33,244 nucleotides of DNA from Verrucomicrobiota bacterium (GTDB taxonomy: Bacteria > Verrucomicrobiota > Verrucomicrobiia > Limisphaerales > VHDF01), in contig VHDF01000048.1 of assembly GCA_016871495.1 (NCBI GenBank), positions 1-33,244 on the forward strand, in the 5' to 3' direction. Below are positions 26,301-33,244 of the stretch, piece by piece (position 1 is the stretch's first letter; each line of letters opens with the position of its first letter). The notes beneath the pieces are model-generated. The model was not told the DNA's origin. It ran no database searches and saw only the letters and a program-made list of their open reading frames with translations. Made by a program: the position numbers and the translations under genes.

Positions 26301-26462
26301 ACGGCTGCCTATGTGTTGCAGCGTTCGGACGATTTGGGGAACCCCGGAAACTGGAAAGAGGTGGGTGTAGCGGCGGCGCTGCAGGACGGGCTTTATCGGG
26401 TGGTCATGCCGGTTGACGGAGCCCGGTTCTTTTTCAGACTCTGCAAGGAATGCAGCCGATGA
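20319..26462 (+). CDS. Giant multidomain repeat protein (FN3, CBM-like, Ig-like and tandem cadherin/Ig-like domains)
   Basis: The open part encodes 2047 residues. In order: the rest of an FN3 domain, then two more FN3-like domains (to about 235); a malectin/CBM-like domain (about 240-395, with VLDSGKPFGATAEGSKLGWRV); an Ig-like domain (395-480, ISWQWFFNLKPL...SGAYFVVASNDFG); one tandem repeat; a second CBM-like domain (585-730, IEAESGE...GGDYFVWCRL); twelve more tandem repeats of about 100 residues beginning PPTL/PPRL (730-1967); and a C-terminal LTWSSDRTAAYVLQRSDDLGNPGNW...FFFRL module common at the end of verrucomicrobial surface proteins. No catalytic domain, membrane anchor or PEP-CTERM tail is seen. 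A surface adhesion or glycan-binding role is inferred. GTG 20319 is an arbitrary start inside an FN3 strand (TYVVKRS); the natural start lies upstream of two TAG codons. Confidence 0.8.
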   Translation: MVKRSDRKEGGFEALATNNVPSFEDGTAELGRTYFYRVQVRNSAGESQDSDVVEVRPLAGPSTLSAEGSQGSIRLSWSPLEGARDYTLVRAETAGGPFTAIATGVLGLGYEDRAVEIGKRYFYRVQAQKSPGVYSGFSGLVMAQTAPPAPHPLEVELFAGGTVRLRWTALSGVADEFVVESSADGVGYSELARVEGTQRSAVLGGLGNGTVRFFRMHAANASGRSTDSVVRRIEFPTWAANVVFAPEAGAKLLPGYVLDSGKPFGATAEGSKLGWRVDQSERVAKRSALFAPDVRYQGSILVEKSAVWELEVPWGSYRVRLVVGDAETPQATHQFLLEGLPTSEVETGMEAPWAEIEMKLFVQDGRLTLAPGPASIHSRLCFIDVFAEAPSLPSVVEQPVSQKLVEEEALVLESSVSGGTEPISWQWFFNLKPLAGARSARLELPSIQPSQSGAYFVVASNDFGAVTSRVAVVEVEAVEDPPTLDIVPSFQIVSGLSSSVVKLTGISSGAADERQTLSLTLSNWNPGLLSRADLNYRSPETMGEVELSANTGVTGTVVLTVMVSDGKAEVARTFTVSIARKAEDALQIEAESGERNAVFEVIGEAGASGGRIVRPSADGFGRLAFPFFLDRGGDYFVWCRLMSEESLGVSFRAAVDREPVDTEETGLGAARPNVWRWVRLSKLVNGDPKVLSLTRGPHQLVFQAPKAKARLDTLYVTDDPLFLPPGVQANFPPTLNPLEDLVLEEGAPAQVVALSGIGSEGVSERQNLIVTAVSGDPRSIPNPNISYSSPSANGTLTFTPSHTAFGSVPITVTVNDGGGVNNVARRTFLVTLQPRNQPPRLGSIPNQTVVKGRGFPPLTWVIGDRESAADQLAVRAFSSNPALLPQAMISVTGSGSNRVVQLAPIPNVAGSTSVTLEVTDGNGSVSTTRFNASVTENRMPPTISRLPDFELEEDAALGPLTFVVADPDSPVEGLVVTATAADARLLPASGLILGGEGVERTLMVIPAKDALGTTKVTLAVRDDSGMQASSTFSVVVLPLNDPPQMSAVGDRTLTLHSPSNTVFLTGVSAGPGEDQPLMIRAVSERPDLIPNPRIVMAGGDARSASLVLGPFLRVAERVPIRVTLDDGKPVRNTFTRVFHVTVSAPSSDAAPTLSAIPDQTVVEDGTLAVPFTVSDETLSAHQLRLTLSSSLASLLPESTVEFQGVGTNRLLILRPRAQQSGVALLTIFASDGRLSGRTSFKLTVTPVNDPSAMDPIGDLVVDAADPSLTHSVTISGLSSGPVNESGTLTVKVASSRTDLIPHPEVRYVSGSEFANVLLRPAAGKSGSARITMEVRELADAASVTVREFKVYVRAAGNKDPEVSFLEDVTLLQNFESGIIRFRVNDAETASANLEISASTSNPELLPESGIVLGGSGTNRTLTLRPARDRTGFTMITLSVADQQGGVGSSSFFVIVDPANQPPRIEGLSPQTVPAQDPRFELEFTAWDLETSPEMIELSVTSSDEALFPPEGLSLASVGRFRLLTARGNAGRSGRATLKIVASDGALKTEGTVEVSVHANPGPPSLGLLSDVILEDGKVFEEIPLDLSDPDTPLGQLIVTVKTSNPAVVPETGLSVAHEFSKWKLRVSPAAGVSGRSVIGVEVSDGIHKVQQSFEVRVMGENRPPTLDKIGDITLAQDGLPRTIVLTGISPGKGESGQPLLISASSSDPAVIPHPLVGAVDASGAAMLTVASVAGSRGVVTIRVILNDLQPKQATTVREFKVTFNAAPSISALDAVAVPEGGVSKPIEFTLSDEDDELAKVSLSARSSHPGVVDPAGVLMEGTGATRSVRVRPVAGAFGSSVVTLVARDAAGNEATSSLVVVVDPVENPPTLGALPDLEIAAADRWVPIRIGGISTGSPFERGVLEVVAVSLAPGIIPDPLLAYTSPEAEGMLYLAPWPGRFGTAEIRVSVLEYGSGAGRTSRTFRVTRLEPERIPELRAEWAEEGLILTWSSDRTAAYVLQRSDDLGNPGNWKEVGVAAALQDGLYRVVMPVDGARFFFRLCKECSR

Positions 26463-28435
26463 AGCGACCCTCAGGGAATGCGACGATCCGACCGGTGCAT
26501 GCCTGGACGCGGGTGATGGCGGGGGCCTTGATGTGTGGGATGGCGGCGGGAATGATTTCTCGTGGCGCTACTCCGGCAGAGCAGTTCGAGAAAGTGATTC
26601 GTCCGATCCTGGAGCGAAAGTGTTCCGAATGTCACGGGACCGACCAAGCGAAGGGTGGTTTCAATATTGAGCTCTTTCGTGATTTTGCCTCGGTCACCAA
26701 TGATTTGGATCGTTGGAAGGTGGTTTTCGAGCGGGTGCAAGCCTTCGAGATGCCTCCGAAAAAAGCGGGGGAGTTGAAATTTGACGAACAGCGAAAGCTC
26801 GTGGAGTTTTTGCGTGGCTTACCCAAACCCGCGGCGTTGAATTGTGATGAACTGGCCTCGGATCGCACGGCCAACTTTTATCGGGGTTATGTGATGAGCC
26901 GCCGGCTCAATCGGGCCGAGTATGCGAACACCATTCGAGACACGCTGGGGGTGGAATTGGATTTGGAGGAACTGTTGCCGGCGGATGGAGGGGGTGGAGA
27001 AGGGTTTGATACGACGGGGAGCGCCTTGTTTCTGTCTCCGATTCATGTGGAGAAGTACATGGAGGCGGCGGAGAAGGTGATGGAGAAAGTGCTCCCGGAG
27101 TCGAGGGGGAGACTCAGCGCGAGGGCGACGGCGGCGCGGAAGCGGTTGGGCGCGAATGCTCCTTGGTGGAGAAATCCATCCCGAGCCGATGCCCGGCGTT
27201 TCCTGGACCGGCTTGCGCGTGAGGCTTGGCGCCGTCCCCTGAAGGAAGGGGAGGTGGATGGGTTGCTGGAGCTCTATGACCGGGGCCGGCGTCGTGGCGA
27301 CTCTCATTGGAGTTCGTTGAGACTGGCATCGAGGGGAGTCTTGGTCTCGCCTCATTTCTTGTTCTTGGCGGAGCCTGAGCCGGAGGAGGCGGGGGTTCGT
27401 CCACTGGCCTCGGTGCCACTTGCGAGCAAATTGAGTTATTTTTTATGGTCCTCGAAGCCGGACGAACGATTGATGCGGTTGGCTGAGAGCGGGAGTTTGC
27501 TCGAGACCAACGTTCTTCGGGCCGAGGTGAGGCGCATGCTGGCGGATCCCAGGGCGGAGGCTTTGGGCGAGCGGTTTGCCTTGCAATGGCTGGACTTGGA
27601 TCGGCTTGGGACGGAATCGCGGCCCGACGCAACACGGTTTCCTGAGTTCGACCGCGAGCTTGCGGCATCGATGCGGGGAGAAGTGGTTCGGTTTTTCAAC
27701 GATCTGGTCCGGGGCGACCGATCCCTTTTGGAGCTGATCGACAGTCGGCATACGTTTGTTGATGCCAGGCTGGCGATGCATTACGGATGGAGTTTCCGAA
27801 GCTCGGGTGACGGCTGGGAGCGGGTAACCTTGCCGACCCGGCAGCGAGGAGGCTTGGTGGGGATGGCGGCAGTTCACGTCATGAATTCGTACCCCACGAG
27901 AACGAGCCCTGTGCTGCGCGGCCGTTGGGTCTTGGAATCGTTGTTGGGAGAGAAGGTTCCGCCTCCTCCGGAGGGGACCCCCACGCTGGAAGAGAAGGAT
28001 GTTGAGACCACGCCCTTGTCTTTGCGGCAGCAACTGGAGAAGCATCGGACGAAGGCGGAATGCGCCGCCTGTCATGATCGGATGGATCCGCTGGGTTTTG
28101 GCCTGGAGCCTTTCGATGTCTTGGGGCGATGGCGGGAAGCGGAGAGAGGCATCAAGATTGACGCCCAGGGCATTTTACCCTCGGGCAAGCGATTCGAGGG
28201 GCCTGCCGGGTTGCGGGAAGTTTTGATGGAGCGGAAGGATGCCGTCATGAAGCATTTGGCAAGGAAGCTGGCGGGGTTTGCCTTCGGGAGGGAACTCAAC
28301 AAGTATGATGATTGCGTGATTGATCGGGCGATGGAAGCGATGCAGCATCACGGTTACAAACCCTCGGTGCTGGTGGAGACGCTGGTCACGAGTTTTCCAT
28401 TTCGACACCGGTTTTATCCCAAGCAGGAACCCTGA
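26459..28435 (+). CDS. DUF1592-family cytochrome c-like protein (DUF1587/1595/1592/1588/1585)
   Basis: This 658-residue exported protein has a signal-peptide-like segment (RVMAGALMCGMAAGMISRGA, residues about 18-37). It has a heme motif CSECH at 55-59; DUF1587 with RRLNRAEYANTIRDTLGV; DUF1595 with FLDRLAREAWRRPL; DUF1592 with SPHFLF and SKLSYFLWSSKPDERL; DUF1588 with MNSYPTRTSPVLRGRWVLE and a second motif CAACHDRMDPLGFGLE near residue 535; and DUF1585 with LARKLAGFAFGREL and LVTSFPFRHRF. This set is standard for planctomycete/verrucomicrobial proteins presumed to act in the periplasm; the reaction is unknown. ATG 26459 overlaps the stop of the giant gene as ATGA and has AAGGA nine bases upstream, so it is preferred to ATG 26450. 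Translation is likely coupled to the giant protein. Confidence 0.93.
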   Translation: MKRPSGNATIRPVHAWTRVMAGALMCGMAAGMISRGATPAEQFEKVIRPILERKCSECHGTDQAKGGFNIELFRDFASVTNDLDRWKVVFERVQAFEMPPKKAGELKFDEQRKLVEFLRGLPKPAALNCDELASDRTANFYRGYVMSRRLNRAEYANTIRDTLGVELDLEELLPADGGGGEGFDTTGSALFLSPIHVEKYMEAAEKVMEKVLPESRGRLSARATAARKRLGANAPWWRNPSRADARRFLDRLAREAWRRPLKEGEVDGLLELYDRGRRRGDSHWSSLRLASRGVLVSPHFLFLAEPEPEEAGVRPLASVPLASKLSYFLWSSKPDERLMRLAESGSLLETNVLRAEVRRMLADPRAEALGERFALQWLDLDRLGTESRPDATRFPEFDRELAASMRGEVVRFFNDLVRGDRSLLELIDSRHTFVDARLAMHYGWSFRSSGDGWERVTLPTRQRGGLVGMAAVHVMNSYPTRTSPVLRGRWVLESLLGEKVPPPPEGTPTLEEKDVETTPLSLRQQLEKHRTKAECAACHDRMDPLGFGLEPFDVLGRWREAERGIKIDAQGILPSGKRFEGPAGLREVLMERKDAVMKHLARKLAGFAFGRELNKYDDCVIDRAMEAMQHHGYKPSVLVETLVTSFPFRHRFYPKQEP

Positions 28436-28436
28436 T

Positions 28437-29834
28437 ATGAAGACGAGAGACTGGCGGATTCCGCGACGGACTTTCTTGCGCGGGGCAGGTGTCGTGCTGG
28501 GGCTGCCCTTGCTTGAGGCCATGGGGCGGTTGCTCCCACTTTCCTCGCCCTCCGCCTGGGCAGGGGGCACGACGGCAAGCACGGTACAGGCGCCGGTGCG
28601 CATGGCGTGCCTGTATTTTCCGAACGGCGTGTGGGAGAAGACGTGGTTTCCGATTCGGTCTGGGCGTGATTTTGATTTGCCGTTTGCCCTGGAGCCGCTG
28701 GCTCGGCACCAAGCGAGTTTGACGGTTTTCTCGGGCTTGGACAAGCGCCACAGCCATGGCGGGGATGGACACTACGCGAAGACGGCGAATTTCCTGACCG
28801 GGCTGCCGGTGCGCAAGACGGCTGGCAAGGATATCGACGTCGGGGGATTGTCCATCGACCAGCTCTGCGCTCAGAACATTGGGAGGCATACTCCACTGCC
28901 GTCGCTCGAACTCGGGATCGACCCGGTTATTTCAGGCATTGATTCCGTGGTGGGCTACACGCGGCTGTATGGTTGCTATATTTCCTGGCGGGCGCCGGGG
29001 CAGCCTGTCGCCCGCGAGATCCATCCGCGGCAGGCCTACGAGAGGCTTTTTGGCGTGTTGCGGGCGAGGAATCAGACGGGGAAGGAGCGAGGAAGGACCG
29101 CGGATGAGATCGCCTTGCTGGACCGGGTGATGGAGGATGCCAGCCGGTTGCGGGGCCGGCTGGGGAGGGATGACCGGCACAAACTTGACGAGTATTTGGA
29201 TTCCGTTCGAGATGTGGAGCGGCGGTTGGAGTTTTTTTCCAAGCCGGATGGGAGAGTGTGGCGTCCGCCGACTTCGCCCGGCGAGGATTTCGCGATTCCC
29301 CAAGGGGAGCCTGGCGATCATCAGGAACACGTTCGATTAATGCTCGATCTCATGGCCCTGGCTTTTTGGACGGATTCGACGCGCATTGCGACCTTCATGT
29401 TTGCCAACGATGTTTCCGGGAAAAATTTTGGCAAGCTGGTGCCCGGCACGAGTGGGTCTCATCACGAATTCAGCCATCACCAGAGCAAGGCGGAGAAGTA
29501 CGAACCTTATTCCAAAATCAATCGCTGGCATGCCGAGCAGCTTGCCTACTTCATGGACAAACTTTCTGCGGTGCGCGAAGGGGAGCGGAGTCTTTTGGAC
29601 AACAGCATGGTGTTGTGCGGATCGAGCATGTCGGACGGCAACCGGCACGATCCGGCCAATCTGCCGATTCTTTTGGGAGGCCGGGCGGGTGGCGGGATCA
29701 AGGCGGGGCGGCACATTGCGTCCCCCAAGGGCACTCCTCTTTGCAACCTCTACGTGTCGATGTTGGAACGCATGGGATCACCCGTGGAGAGGTTTGGGGA
29801 CAGCACAGGAGCCATGGATTTGGGAGAAGCCTGA
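28437..29834 (+). CDS. DUF1552 domain-containing protein (Tat-type signal)
   Basis: This 465-residue protein starts one base after the DUF1592 stop codon. The N-terminus IPRRTFLRGAGVVLGLPLLEAM is a twin-arginine-like signal. DUF1552 landmarks follow: RMACLYFPNGVWEKTWFP, a GLDKRHSHGGDGHYAKTANFLTG segment, SIDQLCAQNIG, LDEYLDSVRDVERRL, TDSTRIATFMFANDVSG and HHEFSHHQ, with SMVLCGSSMSDGNRHDPANLPILLGG near the end. Length is normal. DUF1552 genes nearly always follow DUF1592 genes in this group of bacteria, as here; the fold is related to DUF1501 and the sulfatase/phosphatase superfamily, but activity is unproven. The frame upstream of 28437 is a shadow. The next gene is convergent and ends 36 bases away. 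Confidence 0.93.
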   Translation: MKTRDWRIPRRTFLRGAGVVLGLPLLEAMGRLLPLSSPSAWAGGTTASTVQAPVRMACLYFPNGVWEKTWFPIRSGRDFDLPFALEPLARHQASLTVFSGLDKRHSHGGDGHYAKTANFLTGLPVRKTAGKDIDVGGLSIDQLCAQNIGRHTPLPSLELGIDPVISGIDSVVGYTRLYGCYISWRAPGQPVAREIHPRQAYERLFGVLRARNQTGKERGRTADEIALLDRVMEDASRLRGRLGRDDRHKLDEYLDSVRDVERRLEFFSKPDGRVWRPPTSPGEDFAIPQGEPGDHQEHVRLMLDLMALAFWTDSTRIATFMFANDVSGKNFGKLVPGTSGSHHEFSHHQSKAEKYEPYSKINRWHAEQLAYFMDKLSAVREGERSLLDNSMVLCGSSMSDGNRHDPANLPILLGGRAGGGIKAGRHIASPKGTPLCNLYVSMLERMGSPVERFGDSTGAMDLGEA

Positions 29835-29870
29835 AGGGTTCCTCGGTTCGGGTTCAGGCCGGGGTCCTGA

Positions 29871-31082
29871 TCAGGAGTGGGGAGCCAGGTTTTCGGAGAC
29901 ATCGGTGCGATACGCTTTGAAGGCCGGCGCCAGGCCGGCCAGGGCTCCCAGAAGCGTCATGCCGGCAGGAGCAGCCACCATGATCCAATGGGGGGTGAGT
30001 GGATTCAGGATGATGCCGACCTGAGCGCGGATGATGATGGCGGCGAGACCCGCGATGATCGCGTAGAGGATGAATCCGGCGAGAGCGCCCAGGGCGGCGA
30101 TGAGGGCGGATTCCGCGATGATGGCCCCAAAAAGTGTGGAGCGGCGTGCTCCGAGGGCGCGTAGAATGGCGATCTCGCGCCGACGCTCGTTCATGGAGTT
30201 GTAGAGGCTGGCGAGGATGGACGCAGATGCCACCAGGGCGACGAGGTAGGCGACCAGCGCCAGGACCCGGTCGAACCAGGCGATTTTGTCGAATAGTTGC
30301 GCCATGACCCGGCCGATTGGCCACGCGAAGGTTAGCCTGTTTCCCTGTTTATTATAAAGGAGGTCCAGGTGAAAACCGGTCGTGGCGGCGCCGGCTTTGA
30401 GGCGCACTAGCGCGCCGCTGACTTGGGTGGCGGATTCCGCGGAGTGTCCACCCATCAATTGAACGCCTTCCAGGGGGATCCAAATCACGCGATCGGCGGG
30501 GGTGTTGGAGGGTTCCAGAATGCCCACGACGAGATAGATCTCCTCGTGTTGAGATTTTTCGTCGAAGAGAAGTCCGTGATAGGGTTGGAACGTGTCCCCG
30601 ACGTGGAGTCCGACGCGCTGGGCCGCCACGCTGCCGACGACGGCCTCTCGAAGGGTGGGATCGAACCAGCGGCCGCCGGACTGGAGGCTGAGCTTTTTCC
30701 CAGGTCCGAGCATGGATTTATGGAAGAACTCCTCGCTGGTGCCAACGATGCGGTAGCCCCGGTAATTGTCGCCGAGAGCGAGTGGCACGGCGAGTTCGAC
30801 GTTGGGATGTTGCTTGATATCGAGGAAATCCTGCCAGGCCATGTTGCCGGGGGAGTCTTCCAGGTGAAAGATGGTGTTGAGGACCAATTGCAGCTTGGAG
30901 CCCCGGGCTCCCAGCACGGCGTCGAATCCTCCAGTGAATCCAGTGAAGGCGGCATGGGACTGATCCTTGACCACCCAGACCGCCATGAGCAGTCCTGTGG
31001 CGAGGGAGATGGAGAAGGTGGTGACGGCGGTGGACAGCGCATGCTGGCGCAGACTGTTTCGAACCATCCAGCCCAGAATCAC
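29871..31082 (-). CDS. FtsX-type ABC transporter permease (MacB/LolC-like)
   Basis: This 403-residue inner-membrane protein has the FtsX/MacB plan. There is one N-terminal helix (LSTAVTTFSISLATGLLMAVWVV), then a large periplasmic domain from about residue 40 to 275. Three C-terminal helices close it (VLALVAYLVALVASASILASLYN; FGAIIAESALIAALGALAGFILYAIIAGLAAII; WIMVAAPAGMTLLGALAGLAPAF), with the conserved cytoplasmic loop SMNERRREIAILRALGARRSTLFG that couples to the ATPase. Start is GTG 31082, overlapping the ATPase stop by four bases (GTGA), so the two genes are translationally coupled. Such pairs act as mechanotransmission systems that move lipoproteins, peptides or drugs through the envelope. 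The substrate cannot be told. No membrane fusion protein is adjacent. Confidence 0.92.
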   Translation of the reverse strand: MILGWMVRNSLRQHALSTAVTTFSISLATGLLMAVWVVKDQSHAAFTGFTGGFDAVLGARGSKLQLVLNTIFHLEDSPGNMAWQDFLDIKQHPNVELAVPLALGDNYRGYRIVGTSEEFFHKSMLGPGKKLSLQSGGRWFDPTLREAVVGSVAAQRVGLHVGDTFQPYHGLLFDEKSQHEEIYLVVGILEPSNTPADRVIWIPLEGVQLMGGHSAESATQVSGALVRLKAGAATTGFHLDLLYNKQGNRLTFAWPIGRVMAQLFDKIAWFDRVLALVAYLVALVASASILASLYNSMNERRREIAILRALGARRSTLFGAIIAESALIAALGALAGFILYAIIAGLAAIIIRAQVGIILNPLTPHWIMVAAPAGMTLLGALAGLAPAFKAYRTDVSENLAPHS

Positions 31083-31759
31083 GGAGCACCTCCCGGGCTG
31101 GCACGGTTGATGTTGCTCAGGTCTTGAACCTGGTCAAAGGCGGACAGCACCTTCGGGTCGTGGCTGACGAGGAGGAGGGCTGCGCCGGAGTCGGAGCATG
31201 TTTTCCGGATCAATTGCAATGCCGCGGCGGCGTTGGCGGGGTCGAGATTGCCCGTGGGCTCATCGGCCAGCACCAACTTAGGATCATTGGCCACCGCGCG
31301 GGCCACCGCGACGCGTTGTTGCTGTCCGACACTGAGTTGGCGAGGTCGATGGTGGGCCTTGTCGGCTAGGTTCATCGCATTCAGGAGATCGAGTGCCCGG
31401 GCCCGTTGGGCTCCGGGCCCGAACGCCATCCCGAGGAGGATGTTTTCGAGGCAGGTGTAGCCTTGCAAGAGATTGAAGGTTTGAAAGATGTAACCGACGT
31501 GCAGGGCTCGATGTCGGTCGCGTTGAGGTTCGGAGAGGGAGGCTAGATCTTTTCCGGCCAACAGGAGAGAGCCTTCGTCCGGGGTCAAGATGCCGGCGAT
31601 GAGGTTAAGGAAAGTGGTTTTTCCGGAACCGCTGGAACCTTGCAGCGCCAGGTGTTGTCCTGCCTCGAGCGCGAAGGAGGGCACGTCCATGATGGTGTGG
31701 CGGCCGCCATCGGGAAGCGTGAAGGACTTTCTGAGGTTGCGGATCTCGAGCAGTGGCAC
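31079..31759 (-). CDS. ABC transporter ATP-binding protein (LolD/MacB family)
   Basis: This 226-residue cytoplasmic ATPase is the partner of the FtsX-type permease. Walker A is GSSGSGKTT (41-49); a Q-loop glutamine is in YIFQTFNLLQGYT; the signature reads LSVGQQQRVAVARA, with Val in place of the usual first Gly of LSGGQ; Walker B is LVLADEPTGNLD; and the switch histidine is in LLVSHD. The DEPTGNLD form and the short length are typical of the LolD/MacB/FtsE group. ATG is at 31759-31757. It is divergent from waaA, with 139 bases between the starts that must hold both promoters, though I see no clear consensus there. The Val in the signature is tolerated in some members and need not impair activity. 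Confidence 0.94.
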   Translation of the reverse strand: MPLLEIRNLRKSFTLPDGGRHTIMDVPSFALEAGQHLALQGSSGSGKTTFLNLIAGILTPDEGSLLLAGKDLASLSEPQRDRHRALHVGYIFQTFNLLQGYTCLENILLGMAFGPGAQRARALDLLNAMNLADKAHHRPRQLSVGQQQRVAVARAVANDPKLVLADEPTGNLDPANAAAALQLIRKTCSDSGAALLLVSHDPKVLSAFDQVQDLSNINRASPGGAP

Positions 31760-31898
31760 GAGGGGATTTTGTCCTCGAATCGGGATTTAGGCAAGCGCGG
31801 GCCGCCGCAAGAAGCGGGTTGGGCGCACCTTTCGATTGCCAGGGCGACGAAATGGAGAGAAACTTTCCCTGTCTCGAGTTCGTCAAAGAGGCGCGTCC

Positions 31899-33244
31899 AT
31901 GCGTTGCATTTACAATTTGTTATTCACTGTCGCGTTTTGGGTTTCGGTGCCGTATTACTTTTGGAGAATGTGGCGCCGGGGGAACTGGCGCGAGGGCTTT
32001 GAGCAGCGGTTTGGGCAGTTTTCGGCAAAGACCAAGCAAGCGTTGACGAACCGGCATGTGGTTTGGATCCACGCCGTCAGCGTGGGCGAGGTCAATCTTT
32101 GCACGCAATTGATCCATGCGCTGGAGCCGCGACTTCCCAACGTCAAGCTGGTGGTTTCCACGACGACGGCGACGGGCATGGCAGAGTTGCAGAAGAAACT
32201 CCCCTCGCACATTGAGAGGATTTATTTTCCCATCGACCGTCGGCGCTACGTGGCGCGCGCGCTGAATGTGGTGCATCCGGAGGCGGTCATTTTGGTGGAG
32301 GCCGAGATATGGCCCAATTTCCTGTGGCGCATTCAAGACAAGGGCATTCCGTGTTTTTTGGTCAATGCGAGGCTTTCGGAGCGTTCCTTCCGGGGTTACC
32401 GGCGGTGGAGCAGTCTCTTCCGGCCATTGTTTGCCGCCTTTACCGCAGTCGGAGCTCAGAACGAGGCGGACGCGGGGCGGTTGCGGGAGTTGGGGTGTTT
32501 GCCGGAGAGGATTTGCGTGGTGGGGAGTCTGAAGTTTGACGCCGCCGTGTTGAGCGAGCGGCGTGTCCTCGATGTGCCCGGCCTGTTGAATCAATTGGGA
32601 GTTCCTGAGGGAGCGATCCTCCTGGTGGCGGGCAGCACCCACGCGGGGGAGGAAGTCATGCTCGCCTCGATGTTTTTGCGGCTTCGCCGCCGGTTTCCCA
32701 GCCTGTTTCTTATTTTGGTTCCGAGGCATCACGAGCGGAGCAAAGAAGTCGCTGCGGAGGTGGGCGGGCTTGGATTGAAGCTGGTGTATCGCACCAATCT
32801 TCAGCCTTCGACCCGCCACGCGCCGGGGGAGGTTGATTGTTTGCTCGTCAACACCACGGGGGAGCTTCGTCAGTTCTATGCCCAAGCCACGGTGGTTTAT
32901 GTCGGCAAGAGCCTTGGGGCCACCGGGGGACAGAATCCGATTGAGCCTGGCGCCTTGGGCAAGGCCATGGTCTTCGGCCCTCACATGGAGAATTTCGAAT
33001 CGATTGCCGCGGAATTTGTGAAGCGCGAAGCGGCCATGCAGGTGCGTGGCGAGGCGGAACTCGAAACGGCGCTGGAATTGTTGATTTCGGATCCAGGCCG
33101 GCGGCAGCGCATGGGGGAGCGGGCGGCGGAAGTGGTGCAAGAGAATCGAGGCGCGTTGGAGCGGACCCTCGAGATGATTTTGGAACCGTTGGAGCAGACC
33201 GAGTTGGCACCACTGCTGGCCACCAAACGAGTTTCGGCGTCGGC
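31899..33244 (+). CDS. waaA: 3-deoxy-D-manno-octulosonic acid (Kdo) transferase, 3' end beyond window
   Basis: The frame is open from ATG 31899 to the window edge, giving about 448 residues with no stop; complete WaaA proteins are about 420-450, so little should be missing. The enzyme (also called KdtA) adds Kdo from CMP-Kdo to lipid A precursor at the inner membrane. Seen: an N-terminal anchor helix (LLFTVAFWVSVPYYFW), HAVSVGEV with the glutamate expected as catalytic base, STTTATGM, AEIWPNFLW where ExWPN is conserved, NARLSERS, VVGSLKFD, LVAGSTHAGEE, LVPRHHERS, NTTGELRQFYAQA, and the C-terminal GGQNPIEPGALGKAMVFGPHMENF that binds the nucleotide sugar. It shows that the organism makes Kdo-containing LPS. 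Confidence 0.95.
   Translation, partial: MRCIYNLLFTVAFWVSVPYYFWRMWRRGNWREGFEQRFGQFSAKTKQALTNRHVVWIHAVSVGEVNLCTQLIHALEPRLPNVKLVVSTTTATGMAELQKKLPSHIERIYFPIDRRRYVARALNVVHPEAVILVEAEIWPNFLWRIQDKGIPCFLVNARLSERSFRGYRRWSSLFRPLFAAFTAVGAQNEADAGRLRELGCLPERICVVGSLKFDAAVLSERRVLDVPGLLNQLGVPEGAILLVAGSTHAGEEVMLASMFLRLRRRFPSLFLILVPRHHERSKEVAAEVGGLGLKLVYRTNLQPSTRHAPGEVDCLLVNTTGELRQFYAQATVVYVGKSLGATGGQNPIEPGALGKAMVFGPHMENFESIAAEFVKREAAMQVRGEAELETALELLISDPGRRQRMGERAAEVVQENRGALERTLEMILEPLEQTELAPLLATKRVSAS

Noticed and set aside
19839-26462. Genome-wide reassignment of TAG as a sense codon
   Set aside because: The PEP-CTERM gene ends correctly at a TAG followed by its terminator, so TAG seems to act as a stop elsewhere; local readthrough or mutation is more likely.
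31333-31347. Valine in the ABC signature (LSVGQ) as a sign of a dead ATPase
   Set aside because: All other motifs are intact and substitutions at that position are tolerated in working transporters.
31920-33140. 406-residue minus-strand open frame at the window end
   Set aside because: Opposite waaA, whose plus-strand frame carries all Kdo transferase motifs.
1-33244. CRISPR array, tRNA genes, prophage or known defence genes
   Set aside because: No regularly spaced direct repeats, no tRNA-like cloverleaf that I could recognise, and no phage or defence families among the translations.

Overview
The window reads as chromosomal DNA of a Gram-negative, GC-rich member of the Verrucomicrobiota, most likely a Pedosphaera/Limisphaerales-type lineage. 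This is inferred from gene content: cytochrome-linked PSD1 (DUF1549/DUF1553) and DUF1592 proteins paired with DUF1501 and DUF1552 proteins, two Tat-type Gfo/Idh/MocA oxidoreductases, a PEP-CTERM protein, a DUF3500 protein, a giant tandem-repeat surface protein, and a Kdo transferase that implies an LPS outer membrane. No rRNA or tRNA is visible, so the assignment rests on protein families recognised by eye.

Layout. 1-532: right end of an IS1380-family element (3' end of the transposase plus a terminal inverted repeat). 593-5861: a zinc-ribbon coiled-coil protein, a Gfo/Idh/MocA protein without the usual active-site lysine, a YceI protein followed by a hairpin terminator, mnmA, and an exported tyrosine-phosphatase-like protein with a C-terminal CXXCH heme motif. 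5862-6224: a repeat-rich spacer. 6225-13351: PSD1 cytochrome, DUF1501, Gfo/Idh/MocA and xylose-isomerase-like genes, the first three tightly packed, probably serving sugar or glycan catabolism. 13367-13941: a rhomboid-like gene broken by one frameshift at a G run. 14164-16073: DUF3500 and PEP-CTERM genes, the latter with a strong terminator. 16315-18577: two genes joined head to head (a TPR protein on minus and an O-antigen-ligase-like protein on plus), both lacking their 5' parts, which suggests an old rearrangement. 18713-19730: pgsA-like gene and, just upstream on the same minus strand, the RNase P RNA gene rnpB.

19839-29834: a plus-strand operon starting with a roughly 2,200-residue secreted repeat protein. 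Its reading frame is interrupted by two in-frame TAG codons near the 5' end and is then open for 6.1 kb. An ATGA overlap couples it to a DUF1592 cytochrome-like gene, followed one base later by a DUF1552 gene. On minus, 31759-29871 encodes an ABC ATPase and FtsX-type permease. On plus, 31899 to the window end encodes waaA (kdtA), which runs off the edge.

Most unusual points: the two amber codons in an otherwise intact giant gene whose only signal peptide lies upstream of them; the phosphatase-cytochrome fusion; the metal-ligand change in the xylose isomerase homologue; the oxidoreductase missing its catalytic lysine; and the head-to-head junction of two 5'-truncated genes. I do not see a CRISPR array, a classical defence system or a prophage.
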